NCBI GenBank assembly: GCA_029938175.1
Contig: JAPYON010000001.1
Span: 139,659 to 189,818, forward strand
Length of the DNA stretch: 50,160 nt
Source: Paracoccaceae bacterium
GTDB taxonomy: Bacteria > Pseudomonadota > Alphaproteobacteria > Rhodobacterales > Rhodobacteraceae
Reading direction: 5' to 3'
Position numbers and translations under genes: made by a program. Shown piece by piece: positions 7,888-15,825 of the stretch; the stretch's first letter is position 1, and every line of letters begins with the position of its first letter. The notes beneath the pieces were generated by a model, which was given only the letters and a program-made list of their open reading frames with translations, made no database searches and was not told the origin of the DNA.

Positions 7888-9144
7888 TTATCCCATCTTC
7901 ATATTGTCGATGCCCACAACCTTGTCGTAGAGCCAGTAGATTGCCAGCACAATCACCAGCAGTATTCCGCCCAACGCAGCAGCCAGCGACCAGTTCAGGG
8001 ATTTCTGCATGTGATAGGCGATGAAGTTCGAGATCAACTGGCCGTCCTGCCCACCAACCAACGCTGGAGTGATATAGTATCCAATCGCCAGAATGAATAC
8101 GAGCAACCCGCCTGCGCCGATGCCCGGAATTGTGGCTGGAAAATACACCCGCCAGAACGCGGTCCAGTTGGTCGCGCCCAGTGATTTAGCAGCTCGCAGA
8201 TAAGCCGGCGAAATACCTTTCATTACAGAATAGAGCGGCAAGATCATGAAGGGCAGCAAAATATGTGTCATTGCGATGATTGTTCCGGTCATGTTGTAGA
8301 TCAGGCTGAAACGGGTTTCGTCCGTAGTGATGCCCAGCCAGACGAAAACGTTGTTCAACACACCGTGGCTTTGCAGCATCGCGATCCATGCCGTTGTACG
8401 CACCAGTAGGGACGTCCAAAACGGCAGTAATACGAGAATCATCAGAAGGTTCGAGGTTCGCATTGGCAAGCTCGCCAACAGCCAAGCAACCGGGTAGCCG
8501 AGCGCCAGACACGCGAGTGTCACAGCAAGGCTGACCAGCAGGGTTTTGATGAACAGGTAAACGTAAATTCTATCTTTTTCGTCCAAACGTTCAAACGAAC
8601 CGTCGGCATTGTAATCCGCATCTACAGCGGCAGCGTAAAATGCCGCGGAATAGGTCTGCGATGAGACTTTCATAGCCCCCCAAACCTCGATATTGCCCCA
8701 GTCCTCGTCAATATTCAGCATGGCGGCCATAAACGGCGCTTCCAGCTTACCTGCTTTGCGGGCGGCCTTGGTGAACATTGAACGTGTGCCGGAGACTTCG
8801 CGATTCACACGGGTAGCCACCCGCCCGATCGATTTTTCCTCGCGCGCTTTGATCAGATCGAGCACGAGGGCCGCAAACATTTTCTCTGTCGGTTCGGAAA
8901 TTCCATCCCAACCCTTCATAATTTCGGTCGATGCGGGCATGTTTGCGGAATACGTGTCATTCTTCACCCCTTGCACCATCAACGACAGGATCGGGATGAT
9001 GAAACTGACAAGAATGAATGCCAACAACGGTAGAACCAAACCAAAAGCCCTTGCACGGCTTACAAAAAGAGCTTGAGCAAGCTTCTTTTTCAAAGGCGTG
9101 CCATCAGCGGCTAAAACTGGTCCTGCATCGGTGCTGTCGGTCAT
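7888..9144 (-). CDS. ABC transporter permease, PotB type, with long periplasmic insert
   Basis: I start this at the ATG at 9144 (MTDSTDAGPVLAADG, 418 residues), which has an upstream AAAGAG. An ATG-like start further upstream adds residues with no family support. After TM1 (residues about 30-55) comes an unusually long, charged segment of roughly 145 residues before the next helix (YVYLFIKTLLVSLAVTLACL). The remaining helices then follow, with an EAA loop YLRAAKSLGATNWTAFWRVY. An insert of this size between the first two helices is seen in a PotB/opine-permease subfamily and probably contacts the binding protein. It forms the heterodimeric channel with the next gene. Confidence 0.87.
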   Translation of the reverse strand: MTDSTDAGPVLAADGTPLKKKLAQALFVSRARAFGLVLPLLAFILVSFIIPILSLMVQGVKNDTYSANMPASTEIMKGWDGISEPTEKMFAALVLDLIKAREEKSIGRVATRVNREVSGTRSMFTKAARKAGKLEAPFMAAMLNIDEDWGNIEVWGAMKVSSQTYSAAFYAAAVDADYNADGSFERLDEKDRIYVYLFIKTLLVSLAVTLACLALGYPVAWLLASLPMRTSNLLMILVLLPFWTSLLVRTTAWIAMLQSHGVLNNVFVWLGITTDETRFSLIYNMTGTIIAMTHILLPFMILPLYSVMKGISPAYLRAAKSLGATNWTAFWRVYFPATIPGIGAGGLLVFILAIGYYITPALVGGQDGQLISNFIAYHMQKSLNWSLAAALGGILLVIVLAIYWLYDKVVGIDNMKMG

Positions 9145-9199
9145 GGTAACTCTTTCGGTAAAGTGAACGGGAGGGACCAAAGCCCCTCCCGTAAGTATT

Positions 9200-10276
9200 T
9201 TATTTAGCCAACCAAGCGTTGAAACGCTCGTTCAGCTCGTCAGAGTTGTCTGCCCAGTACTCGAAGTCGTTAACCAGCGCGTTTGCAAGGTTAGGACCGG
9301 CAGTCGGCATGTGTGGCGCCATTTCCGTAACACCATCACTGTATAGGCCAACCAGAGCGCCCGAGGACTTACGTGCTGGACCATAGGAAATCCACGAGGC
9401 CTGATCCGCCAAACGCTGTGTGTCTGTCGAGAAAGCAATGAAGTCCATCGCCAGGTCTTTGTTCGGCGCACCCATTGGAACGGCCCAAAGGTCGAAATCC
9501 ATGATCTGACCATCCCAGACAACTTCGAAGGGCATGCCTTCGGCAACAGCAGCGTTGAAGATACGGCCGTTATAGGCTGTAGTCATAATAACTTCGCCAT
9601 CAGCCAAAAGCTGTGGTGGTTGTGCGCCGGATTCCCACCAAACAACACTGTCTTTAATTGTGTCTAGCTTGGCGAACGCGCGATCAACGCCTTCGTCTGT
9701 TTCCAGCATCGCATAAACTTCAGCCGCAGGAACGCCGTCAGCCATTAGAGCCATCTCAAGGTTAGCCTTGGCGCTTTTACGCAGACCACGCTTCCCGGGG
9801 AAGTCTTCAAGGTTGAAGAGGTCATCGATGCTGTCAACGCCGGAAGTAACCGAGCTGTCGTAGGCAAAGATTGTCGACCAAACGATGTTTGCAATCGCAC
9901 AGTCATTGATCCCACCGGAAAGGAAGTCATCCGCAGCAGAGGAACCGTCTGCACCATCTGGCAGAATGGAAGGATCAATTTCTTCGAACAAACCTTCGTC
10001 ACAGCCGCGAACAGCGTCTGAAAGTTCAACGTCAATCAAATCCCAGCTTACGTTGCCAGCTTCAACTTGAGCTTTAACTTCGGCCAAACCACCGCTGTAG
10101 TCTTCTGAAACGATCTGGTTGCCAGTCGCAGCGATCCAAGGCTTGTGATAAGCCTCGACTTGAGATTTCGTGTATGCACCACCCCAGGATACGACCGTGA
10201 TCGAACCTGCGCTAGCAGCGGCAGCACTAACAGCCACAAGGGCCGTTGCGCCAATTAAAATATTTTTCAGTTTCAT
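9200..10276 (-). CDS. Periplasmic substrate-binding protein, PotD/PotF-like
   Basis: The chosen ATG at 10276 has an AGGGAGA Shine-Dalgarno. It gives 358 residues with a clear Sec signal peptide (MKLKNILIGATALVAVSAAA, cleavage near ASA-G). The mature protein opens ITVVSWGGAYTKSQVEAY, the characteristic first strand of the spermidine/putrescine-type class of binding proteins. Later blocks YNGRIFNAA and DFDLWAVPMGAPNKDLAMDF are also typical. It captures the ligand in the periplasm for the two downstream permeases. Polyamines are the default guess for the family, but many paralogues bind opines, amino-acid derivatives or guanidino compounds. The creatinase next door makes creatine worth testing. 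Confidence 0.88.
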   Translation of the reverse strand: MKLKNILIGATALVAVSAAAASAGSITVVSWGGAYTKSQVEAYHKPWIAATGNQIVSEDYSGGLAEVKAQVEAGNVSWDLIDVELSDAVRGCDEGLFEEIDPSILPDGADGSSAADDFLSGGINDCAIANIVWSTIFAYDSSVTSGVDSIDDLFNLEDFPGKRGLRKSAKANLEMALMADGVPAAEVYAMLETDEGVDRAFAKLDTIKDSVVWWESGAQPPQLLADGEVIMTTAYNGRIFNAAVAEGMPFEVVWDGQIMDFDLWAVPMGAPNKDLAMDFIAFSTDTQRLADQASWISYGPARKSSGALVGLYSDGVTEMAPHMPTAGPNLANALVNDFEYWADNSDELNERFNAWLAK

Positions 10277-10375
10277 AAATAGTCTCCCTAATTTACCCGT
10301 TATAATATGCCGCGATATGGGTAGGATCACGCGGCTACTACGGTTACCGTGCCACTGGCGCAGTAACACGAATTT

Positions 10376-11464
10376 CTATGCGTCGAGCGCCCGGCAGTCT
10401 TCGGTTTGCCAGCTAACTTTGGTGTTTTCGCCAACCACCAGATGCTTATGCCCCGAGGCATTGGGCACCTTAACGATGAAATCGTTATGGCCCGACACTG
10501 TCATACGGCAACGAATATGGTCGCCTAGATAGATAAGTTCCTGAACCAGAGCATCGGTCGAATTCGACCCATCCCCCGTAAGCGCCACGCGCTCTGGCCG
10601 GACCGAAAGCATCGTGCGATCCCCCACCGCGCCGCAATTCACGGCCAATGCGCGGGCCGTCATGCCGCCGTCGAGGTCAACAATAACGTTGTCGCCTTCC
10701 TGCGCGCGAATGATGCCCTCGAGCTTGTTATTTTCGCCGATGAATTGCGCCACAAACGCGTTCTCTGGCCGTTCATACAGATCGTCAGGCTTGGCGAGCT
10801 GCTGGATAACGCCGTCGTCAAAAACCGCCACACGGTCCGACATGGTTAATGCCTCGGACTGGTCGTGGGTTACATAAACCACAGTAATTCCAAGCTGCTC
10901 GTGAAGGTGTTTGATCTCGTACTGCATTCGCTCGCGCAGCTGTTTATCGAGCGCGCCTAGCGGTTCGTCCATCAGTACCAGTTCGGCGTCAAAAACCAAC
11001 GCGCGCGCCAAGGCGATACGTTGCTGTTGGCCACCCGAAAGCTGTGCTGGTCGACGGTAGGCAAAGTCGCCCATCTGCACCATATCAAGCACAAGTCTAA
11101 CCTTTTCCTCGCGTTCAGACTTGCCTATCTTACGGACTTCCAGCGGGAAGGACAGGTTTTCACCAACCGTCATATGCGGGAACAGGGCGTAATTCTGAAA
11201 CACCATCCCGATGCCACGTTTATGCGGAGGGGTGTTGTTGATCGGCTGACCTTTCAACAGAATGTCACCGTGCGTGGCGACTTCGAATCCGGCCAACATC
11301 ATAAGGCATGTTGTTTTGCCGGAACCCGATGGCCCGAGCATGGTAACAAACTCGCCTTTGGAAATTTGAAGATTAAGGTCTTTTACGACTAGAATTTCTC
11401 CGTCATAACTTTTTTGAACGTGATCAAAGGCCACGAACGCGTCTTGTAAACTTTTTTGCGACAA
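10376..11464 (-). CDS. ABC transporter ATP-binding protein, PotA type
   Basis: The 362-residue ATPase has Walker A GPSGSGKTT (residues 44-52), Q-loop FQNYALFPHMTV, signature LSGGQQQRIALARAL, Walker B LVLMDEPLGALD and switch His in VTHDQ. A C-terminal TOBE/OB regulatory domain follows from about residue 280 (MLSVRPERVALTG). It powers the importer encoded by the three downstream genes. A 99-base gap separates it from the binding-protein gene, wide enough for differential expression of the more abundant binding protein. It is the first gene of the operon and its promoter lies in the intergenic region shared with creatinase. Confidence 0.92.
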   Translation of the reverse strand: MSQKSLQDAFVAFDHVQKSYDGEILVVKDLNLQISKGEFVTMLGPSGSGKTTCLMMLAGFEVATHGDILLKGQPINNTPPHKRGIGMVFQNYALFPHMTVGENLSFPLEVRKIGKSEREEKVRLVLDMVQMGDFAYRRPAQLSGGQQQRIALARALVFDAELVLMDEPLGALDKQLRERMQYEIKHLHEQLGITVVYVTHDQSEALTMSDRVAVFDDGVIQQLAKPDDLYERPENAFVAQFIGENNKLEGIIRAQEGDNVIVDLDGGMTARALAVNCGAVGDRTMLSVRPERVALTGDGSNSTDALVQELIYLGDHIRCRMTVSGHNDFIVKVPNASGHKHLVVGENTKVSWQTEDCRALDA

Positions 11465-11788
11465 GAAAATCTCCAGCCAATCCTGTTAAAACAATAAGCT
11501 AACGGCCTAAAAATAATGCGCTAATCGCCGCGATCTAGCTGATAATGGCCAGACCCTAACAGGGAAAAGCGATTCTTGGCAATGGGTGCGCCGAATTTAT
11601 TCAACGTACGACATGTTGGTCGTTTAGTGTCAGTTTATCTACGGTTGTTTCGACACTGGATTATTCTTGAGCAGGCGGTTATTCTTTATGTCGAGCAACG
11701 GGCGATGGCGTCGCCCAAAGGGGAATGCCTCGCTTGCGGGAGACCGCTCAAGTCCTGAACGCCCGGACCTTTTTTGAGGTTCTAACAA
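11465..11788. promoter_or_regulatory. Divergent promoter region between importer operon and creatinase
   Basis: This 324-base gap separates head-to-head transcription units and must hold both promoters. Visible structure: an inverted repeat ACGAC-N6-GTCGT at 11608-11623, a plausible operator, and a GGGCGA/TCGCCC hairpin at 11700-11716. I see no glycine-riboswitch or other aptamer consensus. A short frame at 11576-11758 lacks a ribosome site and family resemblance, so I do not call it. Confidence 0.45.
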
Positions 11789-12997
11789 ATGACCCAAACC
11801 AGACCGGAAACGTTCTCCCTGCAAAATGGCAAAAAAGCCAGGCTGCCGTTTTCTCTCTCTGAATATAACTCGCGCCTCGCCAAATTACGGGCCGAGATGG
11901 CGGCACGTGGCATCGATGCTGTATTGCTGACTTCGATGCAGAATATCGCCTACTACTCGGGCTTTTTGTATTGCAGTTTCGGCCGCCCTTATGCCTGCGT
12001 CGTGACGCAAGACCGCTCCACCACGGTTTCAGCCAATATCGATGGGGGTCAGCCGTGGCGACGCTCAGCCCACGACAACGTTATTTACACAGACTGGAAG
12101 CGTGACAACTACTGGCGAGCCGTACGTGAACTGGTCGGAAAATCCGGCAGGTTGGGAATCGAGGGCGATCACCTGACGTTAGTCCAGCGGGACAAATTAT
12201 CGGAATTTCTGGATGCTGTTGAGGTGGTGGATATAGCACCAGCCACGATGATCCAGCGCATGGTGAAATCCGAAGCGGAAATTGCCCTTATCAAAGAATC
12301 GGCCCGTATTGCCGACGTTGGTGGAGACGCAATTGTGGCTGCCGTTGCTGAAGGTGTACGCGAAATTGATGTGGCCATGGCGGGGCGCGACGCGATGGAC
12401 CTCGAAATTGCGCGCACCTTCCCCGATTCCGAGCTTCGCGACAGCTGGGTCTGGTTTCAAGGCGGACTTAATACCGACGGCGCACACAACCCTGTAACCA
12501 CACGAAAATTGCAGATGGGCGATATCCTCAGCCTGAACACCTTTCCGATGATCAGCGGCTACTACACTGCGTTGGAACGGACTTTATGGTTGGGTGAGCC
12601 GGACAAGCGGAGCCTTGAAATCTGGGAAGCAAACGTCGAGGCACACGAACTAGGTCTTTCGCTACTAAAAGAAGGCGCCGTTTGCTCTGATGTTTGCGCC
12701 GACATTAACCAGTTTTTCGCCAGCCGCGACCTGCTGAAATACCGCAGCTTCGGATATGGTCACAGTTTCGGAATTTTGTCGCACTATTACGGCCGCGAAG
12801 CAGGGCTGGAGTTGCGTGAGGACATACATACTGTTCTTGAACCCGGCATGGTGATCTCGATGGAACCCATGCTGACAATCCCCGAGGGTCTCGCTGGCGC
12901 AGGCGGATACCGTGAACACGACATAGTCGTGATCGAGGAAGGCGGTCCAGTGAACATCACAGGCTTCCCTTACGGTCTTGCGAACAATATTTTGTGA
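11789..12997 (+). CDS. Creatinase (creatine amidinohydrolase)
   Basis: This 402-residue protein has the same length as Pseudomonas creatinase and agrees with what I remember of it over long stretches: FLYCSFGRPYA, SANIDGGQPWRR, YTDWKRDNYW, INTDGAHNPVTTRK-type, GHSFGILSHYYGREAGLELR and GGYREHDIVV. The fold is the M24 pita-bread, but creatinases lack the metal ligands and use a catalytic His, here H233 in DGAHNPVT (H232 in the Pseudomonas enzyme). The reaction is creatine + water to sarcosine + urea in the cytosol. Other M24 enzymes (Xaa-Pro peptidases, DMSP lyase DddP) do not share these exact blocks. It is divergent from a PotABCD-type importer, and sarcosine-type dehydrogenases lie 9.5 kb downstream on the same strand. 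No urease is in the window. Confidence 0.9.
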   Translation: MTQTRPETFSLQNGKKARLPFSLSEYNSRLAKLRAEMAARGIDAVLLTSMQNIAYYSGFLYCSFGRPYACVVTQDRSTTVSANIDGGQPWRRSAHDNVIYTDWKRDNYWRAVRELVGKSGRLGIEGDHLTLVQRDKLSEFLDAVEVVDIAPATMIQRMVKSEAEIALIKESARIADVGGDAIVAAVAEGVREIDVAMAGRDAMDLEIARTFPDSELRDSWVWFQGGLNTDGAHNPVTTRKLQMGDILSLNTFPMISGYYTALERTLWLGEPDKRSLEIWEANVEAHELGLSLLKEGAVCSDVCADINQFFASRDLLKYRSFGYGHSFGILSHYYGREAGLELREDIHTVLEPGMVISMEPMLTIPEGLAGAGGYREHDIVVIEEGGPVNITGFPYGLANNIL

Positions 12998-13026
12998 CTC
13001 CGTCATAGGGAACATTCTTTACCCCC

Positions 13027-13059
13027 TCATCTTTCACGCATTGCGTTCGTGAAAGATGA
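13027..13059. terminator. Perfect 12-base stem-loop between convergent genes
   Basis: TCATCTTTCACG (13027-13038) pairs perfectly with CGTGAAAGATGA (13048-13059) around a nine-base loop. It lies between the creatinase stop and the stop of the convergent DUF2189 gene, the expected place for a bidirectional terminator. No long T-run follows on either side. Confidence 0.6.
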
Positions 13060-13130
13060 AACCAATGCAACAGAATTTACCCAAAAGAATGTGTCGCCAC
13101 ACGTCAAGAGAGATGGTACAAATTTCTTCC

Positions 13131-13943
13131 TCAGGAGTCCTGCCAAACAATTGATTTTCTATAAAAATGCCATGTTGCATGACCGAGAATTGGAAACGAA
13201 ATCGCAAGCCCAATAAATGCCAATATGGTTCCCAGAAACAGTACGACTGCAACTATCAAGCCCCAAGCAGCAACCGGAATCGGGTTTTTCCATGCTACGC
13301 GTATTGACGCAGAAACTGCTGCTACTGGACCAATGTCGCGATCAATTAACAGGGGGAAGGACACTGCACTTGTCACAAGTACGATCAGCGCAAGTGCAAA
13401 ACCTGCTGAACAACCGACAAATATCAATGACCAACCTTCAGCTGTTACAAATACTTGCTTTGTGAATTCGACTATGGAGGTTTGCTCTTCTCCACCAAAA
13501 TAAACACCGTAAATGGAGCTTGCAATAAACAACCACACTACAAAGATCGCCAATAACATCAAAGACAGTGCGGCGACACTAAGCATTACAGCCGATTTGA
13601 GAATCCTCAACGCATGACGCCATGAAGTGTCCATTCCACGTTCACGCCGTCGACTAACTTCATAAAACACAACGGCGACGGCTGGGCCGACCAATGCGAT
13701 ACCGCCCGAAAGAGGGAACAGAAGCGGGATTACATCCATTCCGAAGGCCACACGAGCAGCAAAAAACGCAATAAACGGGTAGAATAAATAGACGAAAACC
13801 AACTGGCTTGGCTTTGCCTTAAAGTCGGCGATGCCAAGGCGCAACGCATCGGTCACGTCGCGAACATTCATTTTTCTAACTTCAGGAAAACCGTTATCTT
13901 TGACGCGATCTTGGCTTCCGTTTAACGTGCTATCGATCTGCAT
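13131..13943 (-). CDS. DUF2189 integral membrane protein
   Basis: The 270-residue protein starts at an ATG with a strong GGAGGGAG ribosome site. The N-terminal 40 residues are soluble (VRDVTDALRLGIADF), followed by about six hydrophobic helices. The GGIALVGPAVAVVFYEVSRRRERG block is diagnostic of the DUF2189 family. Its function is unknown. It follows the oxidase subunit genes at the 3' end of their operon, after a roughly 90-base gap. In other alphaproteobacteria I recall the same family next to cytochrome oxidase genes, so a role in oxidase assembly or membrane insertion is a fair inference but not shown. Confidence 0.85.
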   Translation of the reverse strand: MQIDSTLNGSQDRVKDNGFPEVRKMNVRDVTDALRLGIADFKAKPSQLVFVYLFYPFIAFFAARVAFGMDVIPLLFPLSGGIALVGPAVAVVFYEVSRRRERGMDTSWRHALRILKSAVMLSVAALSLMLLAIFVVWLFIASSIYGVYFGGEEQTSIVEFTKQVFVTAEGWSLIFVGCSAGFALALIVLVTSAVSFPLLIDRDIGPVAAVSASIRVAWKNPIPVAAWGLIVAVVLFLGTILAFIGLAISFPILGHATWHFYRKSIVWQDS

Positions 13944-14032
13944 AATGCTCCCTCCGCTTAGTTTACAGGAGCGGGCGTTGGCCCGTTACTCCTTATTAGT
14001 ATAGTAATATTGTCATCACTTGTCATCATTTG

Positions 14033-14371
14033 TCATTCATGGGCCACAAACGGTACCGGCGCAAACGCGCTCGCGCGTGAGCCAGAAACGTAGTTTGACT
14101 CGATTACCATCAGCGCAACGAAAACCAGAAGCGCCAAGGGCGGCAGCAATATTGCACCGCGAATGGCCAGACGTTCCCACTTCATATGCATGAAAACGCT
14201 GACGATTAAACCGGCCTTTAAGAACATAAATATCAGGATTAAGAGCCAGCGCATGTTACCCTCAAGCTGGAAGTAATCGACGAGATATGAAAACGTACTC
14301 AGGACGAAAAGGAGGAACCAGATCGACAGATATGTGCTGATCGGATGTGTCTGGTGTGCAGCTTTTTCCAT
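14033..14371 (-). CDS. Cytochrome c oxidase subunit IV-type small membrane protein
   Basis: I start at the ATG at 14371 (MEKAAHQTHPISTYL) behind a GGGAG site, giving 112 residues; the longer frame begins inside the upstream subunit III gene. Three hydrophobic helices are visible, and the block MRWLLILIFMFLKAGLIVSVFMHMKWE, with its conserved FMHMKWE turn, marks the prokaryotic CyoD/COX4 family. It is a small accessory subunit of haem-copper oxidases that stabilises the CuB site or assembly. It follows subunit III by eight bases. Confidence 0.87.
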   Translation of the reverse strand: MEKAAHQTHPISTYLSIWFLLFVLSTFSYLVDYFQLEGNMRWLLILIFMFLKAGLIVSVFMHMKWERLAIRGAILLPPLALLVFVALMVIESNYVSGSRASAFAPVPFVAHE

Positions 14372-14379
14372 GTTCTCCC

Positions 14380-15072
14380 TCACCACAGATAGAAAAATGC
14401 GAAGATAAAAACCCATACAAGGTCAACGAAATGCCAGTACAAACCGGCGATTTCAACGCTTTGATAATCGTCGCGCTGATCATAATCACCACGTAAGACC
14501 TTTCTGCCGATTATCGTTAAGTAGATAACGCCGATGGATACATGCAGGCCGTGAAAGCCCGTTATCATGAAGAATATCGATCCGAATTGCGGGGCGCCCA
14601 TTGGGTTGCTCCACGGCCGCACACCTTCTTCAACGATTAATTTGGTCCACTCAAACGCTTGCAGGCCAACAAACGATAATCCAAACCCCGCAGTGATGAA
14701 CATTAACAGCGCGGTGCGTTTCCGGTTGCGTTGATAACCATAGTTTACAGCCATCGCCATCGTGCCGCTGCTGCTGATTAGAATAAACGTCATGATCGCG
14801 ATCAGTATCAGCGGGAAATCGGTGCCACCAATATTAAGTGCGAAAACTTCACTTGGGTTGGGCCACGGAACGACTGTCGACATTCGGACGCTCATGTATC
14901 CGATAAGGAAGCTTCCAAAAATGAAGGTATCACTTAACAGAAACACCCACATCATGGCCTTGCCCCAAGGAACATTTTTAAATGCTTCCTTGTCTGAGGA
15001 CCAGTCGGCAACCATACCTTGCAACCCTTCACCAGAGGCAACGGCTTCGCCGAGCTGTGTGCTATCAGACAT
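14380..15072 (-). CDS. Cytochrome c oxidase subunit III (CoxP/quinol-oxidase-like)
   Basis: The 230-residue protein starts at an ATG behind GGGGAA. After a soluble 30-residue lead it has about five transmembrane helices. Family blocks include MMWVFLLSDTFIFGSFLIGYMS, GLQAFEWTKLIVEEG, FFMITGFHGLHVSIGVIYL and the C-terminal YWHFVDLVWVFIFAFFYLW. The final YWHFVDxVW block is the signature of subunit III. It has no redox centre and stabilises the catalytic core and proton uptake. Two subunit III-like proteins are encoded in this operon, as in the Bradyrhizobium coxMNOP set. Confidence 0.9.
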   Translation of the reverse strand: MSDSTQLGEAVASGEGLQGMVADWSSDKEAFKNVPWGKAMMWVFLLSDTFIFGSFLIGYMSVRMSTVVPWPNPSEVFALNIGGTDFPLILIAIMTFILISSSGTMAMAVNYGYQRNRKRTALLMFITAGFGLSFVGLQAFEWTKLIVEEGVRPWSNPMGAPQFGSIFFMITGFHGLHVSIGVIYLTIIGRKVLRGDYDQRDDYQSVEIAGLYWHFVDLVWVFIFAFFYLW

Positions 15073-15183
15073 TCTATTCCCCTTTTTTATTCCGCGGGCT
15101 CAAAACTGGTTTCTCCAGATTTGATTTGAGCCTTGGTTTGCCAAGAATCTTCACTCCTACATTTAAACGCGATTTGCGTCGTA

Positions 15184-15825
15184 TTAAATTTTATCCAGTA
15201 TAGAACCGTTATCCATGAGCATCATCGCAAAGAGCACGACCCAGATCAAAAGCAGGTAGTGCCAGTAGGTGGCGCAAAGTTGGACGGTTCTTTTTATCGT
15301 GTCTACATTGTCTTCCCGATACGCTCTATCCAGAGCAAAGACCAAAACTGTGATGCCGCCGAAAATGTGAAGGCCGTGCAGAGCCGTCATAAGATAGTAA
15401 AACGCATATGACGCATTTACGGATGCGAAATAACCAAGCTGCAACAGTTCTAGCCACGCAAACATTTGCCCAAATAAGAAAGCTACCGCCAAGACTGCGC
15501 TTGTGATCAATAACCGGCGAGCCTGAACAGGTAAATCCTTAGCGGCGAGATTGCGCGCTCTTTGTATTGTCAGGCTGCTAAGCACTAAAACCGCGGTGTT
15601 CAGCCACAGCAATTGTGGTTCAAGTAAGGGCGTCCAATACGCTAACGTCGTATTTTCGATATATGCAACTGATAGAAGCGCAAACAATGCGGTGATCACA
15701 CCAAGGAACAATCGAAGACCGCTCTTGGTCGTCGAGGTGCGAGACGCCAGTCCCGGATGGATCACGTTTGCTGGCCGTTCGTCTAATAGCCATGGTTTAG
15801 TTGATATGTGGCGAAATATGCTCAT
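15184..15825 (-). CDS. Second cytochrome c oxidase subunit III-like protein (CoxO type)
   Basis: The 213-residue protein opens with a soluble stretch and then about five helices. The subunit III family is recognisable from YLMTALHGLHIFGGITVLVF and the C-terminal ATYWHYLLLIWVVLF, although the usual FVDxVW is degenerate here (YLLLIWV). It starts at an ATG overlapping the stop of subunit I in an ATGA arrangement, so it is translationally coupled to the catalytic subunit. Divergence between this and the following subunit III suggests non-redundant structural roles. Confidence 0.87.
   Translation of the reverse strand: MSIFRHISTKPWLLDERPANVIHPGLASRTSTTKSGLRLFLGVITALFALLSVAYIENTTLAYWTPLLEPQLLWLNTAVLVLSSLTIQRARNLAAKDLPVQARRLLITSAVLAVAFLFGQMFAWLELLQLGYFASVNASYAFYYLMTALHGLHIFGGITVLVFALDRAYREDNVDTIKRTVQLCATYWHYLLLIWVVLFAMMLMDNGSILDKI

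Noticed and set aside
11576-11758. Short frame with a CLACGRP end in the creatinase promoter region
   Set aside because: No ribosome site, no recognisable family, and it covers the expected promoter.
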